DNA of 6,582 nt from Spirochaeta sp. (GTDB lineage Bacteria > Spirochaetota > Spirochaetia > DSM-27196 > Alkalispirochaetaceae): the NCBI GenBank assembly GCA_007117185.1, contig SKHA01000252.1, positions 1 through 6,582 of the forward strand, given 5' to 3'. A model generated the notes under the pieces. That model did no database searches, was not told the origin of the DNA, and saw only the letters and a list, made by a program, of their open reading frames with translations. Position numbers and translations under genes: made by a program. Positions 5,356 through 6,582 of the stretch are shown in pieces. The stretch's first letter is position 1. Each line of letters opens with the position of its first letter.

Positions 5356-6582
5356 ATGAAAAAGAATCTCGTCGCTCTTGCCTGTCTTATCCTTCTCGGT
5401 GTGGTTGCGCTCCCGGCACAACCGTCCCGCAGCGAAAGCAACCTGCCGCTGCGGGAGGTGACACTGTTCACCAGCGGGGTCGCAGAGTTTCTCCATCGGG
5501 GCACGGTAGAGGGTTCCGGTGAGGTTACCCTGACTGTGCCGGCGCAACAGATGGACGATGTCCTGCGTTCCATCACCCTGCTGGACCTGAACGGCGGGGC
5601 GGTGGAGGTGGTATCGTACCCTGGTGGTGAGGACCCGAGCAGGCAACTGGGACGGTTCCCGGTGAATCTCGCTGAGGCCCACCGGTTGCACCACGTTCTC
5701 AGGCAGCTCCGGGGTATGGCTGTTGAGGTGCGGTATGAACGGGAGGGGCGCCCCTCCACCGTTACGGGAACGCTGGTAGGGGCGGACAGTGAAGCCCTGC
5801 TGGTGGTGTCACACCGGGAACGGGCGTTGCAGGAGCTTCCCATGGAAGCGGTCGCGTCGGTTCGTTTCACTGACGAGGACGCACACAGCGAGTTTGAACG
5901 CGCCCTGTCGGCACTTGAAGACCTGGGCTCGCCATCGGAACAGCGGGCGATTGTGGTGAAGCACACCGGAAGCGGACCACGCACCCTGGAGGTTCGATAC
6001 CTGATGGAAAGTCCCCAGTGGCACGTCTCGTACCGCGCAGTGTTACAACCACGGGACACCAGCGTTCTTCTGCAGGGGTGGGCGCACCTGGACAACACCC
6101 ATAACGCTGACTGGGAAGGGGTAACAGTCACCCTCGTCTCGGCCCAGCCGGTGACGTACCGCCACCAGGTGTGGCAGCCCCGCTATGTGGTCCGGCCGCC
6201 CTGGCGGGATGCCGGGACATCCACGCTGACGCGGGTTCCCTCGCCGGCGCCGGCGCCAGCGATGATCCAGGCTGAATCGATGTCCCGTTCCGCCGCGGAC
6301 AGTTTCATCTCTTCCGTTACCCCCACAGCGACGGCCCAGGAGCTGATGACGGGGATGGCTTTCACCCTTCCCGAACCTGTCACCGTCCGCAGGGGCAGTT
6401 CGATTATGGTTCCCCTGGTGAACCAGTCGGTACCGGCACAGCTCCTGCGTTTCTACGATCCCCGCGTTGACGGCGAGCAGCCCCGGGCGGCGATCCGTCT
6501 GACCAACAATACCGGCAGGCAACTGCCTCCCGGTCCCGTCACCGTCTACGAGGGCGGACGCTACGTCGGCGACGGCGGACTA
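5356..6582 (+). CDS. Exported DUF4139-domain protein, N-terminal 409 residues (3' truncated)
   Basis: The frame opens at the ATG at 5356, 13 nt after the corA stop, and stays open to the window edge, so the C-terminus is missing. A signal peptide begins MKKN and has a hydrophobic core LVALACLILLGVVAL (5-19), with cleavage likely after LPA21. The lipobox does not fit. Residues 32-90 (VTLFTSGVAEFLHRGTVEG, then VPAQQMDDVLRSITLLD) look like the N-terminal beta domain of DUF4139 proteins. The DUF4139 core shows WHVSYRAVL (222-230), GWAHLDNTHNADWEGVTVTLVSAQP (read as 241-249 and 250-265) and the start of the VYEGGRYVGDG strand (398-407). A Pro/Ala-rich stretch SPAPAPA (296-302) marks a flexible insert. 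The family is widespread, of unknown function, and predicted to lie in the periplasm or outer envelope. The ribosome binding site is weak. It is probably co-transcribed with corA, but no functional link to metals is visible. Confidence 0.82.
   Translation, partial: MKKNLVALACLILLGVVALPAQPSRSESNLPLREVTLFTSGVAEFLHRGTVEGSGEVTLTVPAQQMDDVLRSITLLDLNGGAVEVVSYPGGEDPSRQLGRFPVNLAEAHRLHHVLRQLRGMAVEVRYEREGRPSTVTGTLVGADSEALLVVSHRERALQELPMEAVASVRFTDEDAHSEFERALSALEDLGSPSEQRAIVVKHTGSGPRTLEVRYLMESPQWHVSYRAVLQPRDTSVLLQGWAHLDNTHNADWEGVTVTLVSAQPVTYRHQVWQPRYVVRPPWRDAGTSTLTRVPSPAPAPAMIQAESMSRSAADSFISSVTPTATAQELMTGMAFTLPEPVTVRRGSSIMVPLVNQSVPAQLLRFYDPRVDGEQPRAAIRLTNNTGRQLPPGPVTVYEGGRYVGDGGL

Noticed and set aside
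4257..6131. 624-codon open frame on the minus strand
   Set aside because: It lies antisense to corA and the DUF4139 gene, both with clear family motifs. Its translation is Arg/Ser/Thr-rich with no recognisable domain. Long antisense frames are common in GC-rich DNA.
1..6582. Mobile element, CRISPR or phage content
   Set aside because: No transposase, integrase, direct-repeat arrays or target duplications were found. All coding sequence is accounted for by chromosomal housekeeping-type families with uniform composition.

Overview
The window reads as one strand of a G+C-rich (about 60% by eye) Gram-negative-type bacterial chromosome. All recognised genes are on the + strand. It holds the tail of a von Willebrand factor A (VWA) protein, a short AT-rich regulatory gap, and then a very tightly packed run of five genes that continues past the right edge. 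Exported proteins with Sec-type signal peptides, a class II (adenosylcobalamin-dependent) ribonucleotide reductase, and the style of the VWA, CorA and DUF4139 proteins would fit a free-living spirochaete of the Spirochaeta/Alkalispirochaeta kind. That assignment is an inference from protein style, not a search result.

Layout: 1-258 is the C-terminal part of the VWA protein. 259-357 is the only sizeable intergenic region. It contains a weak terminator-like hairpin, a good candidate sigma-70-type promoter, a palindrome resembling an NrdR box placed between the -35 and -10 elements, and a strong ribosome binding site. 358-2649 is nrdJ. 2582-3253 is a DUF1007 (ZevA-like) exported metal-handling protein. 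3250-4260 is a NicO/RcnA/ZevB-type membrane transporter. 4263-5342 is a CorA-type divalent cation channel. 5356-6582 is the first 409 residues of an exported DUF4139 protein that is cut by the window end.

The junctions are a 68-nt overlap (or a 10-nt gap if a TTG start is used), a 4-nt ATGA overlap, a 2-nt gap and a 13-nt gap. No terminator is visible between them, so co-transcription from the nrdJ promoter is likely. The gene content suggests a working theme: a cobalamin-requiring DNA-precursor enzyme together with two transport systems whose families carry cobalt, nickel, zinc or magnesium. Whether the DUF1007/NicO pair supplies cobalt for cobalamin or moves zinc or nickel cannot be decided from sequence alone. 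The DUF4139 protein is of unknown function and may simply be a passenger. I saw no RNA genes, mobile elements, CRISPR array or phage signature.
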